Source: Comamonas sp. lk
Lineage (GTDB): Bacteria > Pseudomonadota > Gammaproteobacteria > Burkholderiales > Burkholderiaceae_C
Assembly: GCA_945925985.1 (NCBI GenBank)
Contig: CAMELV010000010.1
Location: 1 to 64,000 of the forward strand
Reading direction: 5' to 3'
Length of the DNA stretch: 64,000 nt
The position numbers were made by a program, and so were the translations under genes. Shown here piece after piece: positions 63,155 to 64,000 of this stretch (the stretch's first letter is position 1; the number at the start of each line of letters is the position of its first letter). The notes below the pieces were generated by a model, which was not told the origin of the DNA, did not search any database, and saw only the letters and a program-made list of their open reading frames with translations.

Positions 63155-64000
63155 CGCCGCGCTACTCCCACTTGCACACCCTCACTACCGAACAGCCCAC
63201 TCGGCTTCACCAATAGCACCACGAACAACAAGCCGTAGATGATCGTGTCGGTCAGGGCACTGGGCAGGTAGGCCACTGCCAGGTTCTGGAAAATACCCAA
63301 GAGCATGCCTGCAACAACAGCGCCATGCACACTGCCAAGTCCGCCAAGCACGACCACAACGAAGGCCTTCAGCAAGTAAGGCTCGCCCATGTAGAAATGA
63401 ATTGAGTTGAAGGACAGCCCGATCAGGATGCCCGCCACACCGGCCAGCGCACCGGAGATAAAAAAGGTCTGAAAGTACACCAGCGCCGGGTTAACCCCGA
63501 GCAGCGATGCGACCCGCTCATTGCCGCTGACAGCGCGAATCTGTCGACCAAACGTGGTCTTGTAGAGATACAGCATCATCAAGGCCAGGAGCACCACCAC
63601 CACCAGCAGGATGATGATCTGCAAGAAAGAAAACCGCACTGGCCCCAGCTCGTAGAAAGCCACCGGGAAGGTCTCAAACGGGAACCGCAGTACTTTGGTA
63701 TTGGACAGGCGCTGCGCGACACTCATCAGGCAGAGGTTGGCCCCAATCGATGAAATCAGGGCAGTAAATTCGATTTGTCCACTGCCACGGATGGTGGCAA
63801 AGGCCGTCAACTCCACAATGTAGGACACCAATCCCGCCCCAATCATGGCCAGCACTAAGGCCAGCCACAGCGGCAATCCGTTCAACACCGCAAAGTAGCC
63901 GATGAAGGCCCCGGACATGAAGACGCCGGCATGCGCAAGATTGAGAATCTTGAAGGTGCCGAATATCAAGGTAAATCCGAGTGCAAACAGCGAGTACACC
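63151..64000 (-). CDS. livH: Liv-type ABC transporter permease LivH (5' end outside window)
   Basis: At least 283 codons of a LivH permease; the reading frame is open to the window edge and the first visible residues (YSLFALGFTLIFGTFKILNLAHAG) correspond to the first helix of LivH, so roughly 10-20 N-terminal residues are missing. VVVLGGLGSVHGAVVAGMLLG is the C-terminal signature. Presumed first or early gene of the operon running to the class II aldolase. Confidence 0.92.
   Translation of the reverse strand, partial: VYSLFALGFTLIFGTFKILNLAHAGVFMSGAFIGYFAVLNGLPLWLALVLAMIGAGLVSYIVELTAFATIRGSGQIEFTALISSIGANLCLMSVAQRLSNTKVLRFPFETFPVAFYELGPVRFSFLQIIILLVVVVLLALMMLYLYKTTFGRQIRAVSGNERVASLLGVNPALVYFQTFFISGALAGVAGILIGLSFNSIHFYMGEPYLLKAFVVVVLGGLGSVHGAVVAGMLLGIFQNLAVAYLPSALTDTIIYGLLFVVLLVKPSGLFGSEGVQVGVARR

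Overview
The window is GC-rich DNA with tightly packed, overlapping gene pairs and many GTG/TTG starts. The gene content (TRAP and Liv ABC uptake systems, a Bug/TctC binding protein, fused isobutyryl-CoA mutase IcmF, a persulfide dioxygenase-rhodanese fusion) and a small interspersed repeat ending in GGCTrGrGsC point to a heterotrophic betaproteobacterium of the order Burkholderiales, probably Comamonadaceae (Rhodoferax/Polaromonas-like). That assignment is inference from content. No rRNA, tRNA or CRISPR array was seen.

Layout. 1-130: outer end of an IS21-family element whose istA runs out of the window. 210-7.7 kb: SulP-STAS-cNMP transporter, molybdopterin oxidoreductase, M20 amidohydrolase, M14-like DUF2817 protein, coaX. 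7.7-8.8 kb: persulfide dioxygenase-rhodanese fusion. 9.0-12.8 kb: TRAP transporter with an unusually large DctM. 12.9-16.2 kb: icmF behind a LiuR-like operator. 16.2-25.1 kb: housekeeping genes (DMT exporter, SDR, dbpA, gshA, amn, NodIJ-like ABC exporter) and two small conserved-looking genes. 25.1-31.2 kb: sugar-acid locus with a divergent IlvD/Edd dehydratase, a TRAP transporter and an enolase-superfamily dehydratase. 31.2-38.6 kb: Liv-type ABC operon (livHMGF, acyl-CoA ligase, livK, SDR).

38.7-52.5 kb is the most striking part: twelve minus-strand genes, most overlapping or within a few bases of each other. They encode a lipocalin-like protein, a PaaN-like aldehyde dehydrogenase, two carotenoid-cleavage-type oxygenases, an acyl-CoA synthetase, an alpha/beta hydrolase, a nitronate monooxygenase-like flavoprotein, two thiolase-family proteins, a regulator made of two fused HxlR-type modules each with a Cys/His cluster, a DUF1295 membrane protein and an SDR. 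The logic (oxidative C=C cleavage, aldehyde oxidation, CoA activation, thiolysis, with a Liv transporter next door) suggests a dedicated pathway for an apocarotenoid, terpenoid or aryl-alkene. The substrate cannot be read from sequence.

52.8-56.6 kb: a metallophosphoesterase translationally coupled to a Ser/Thr kinase-UspA fusion, then srkA (with the interspersed repeat lying inside its coding sequence) and a periplasmic FKBP. 56.8-64 kb: a Bug-type binding protein, a TIM-barrel isomerase, and a minus-strand operon livH(partial)-livM-livG-livF-P450-class II aldolase leaving the window on the right.

The four copies of the interspersed repeat share one architecture: a 17-nt inverted repeat ending in TAGC, exactly 21 nt of variable sequence, then a GGCTrGrGsC-type block. 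Two are intergenic and two lie inside genes in frame.
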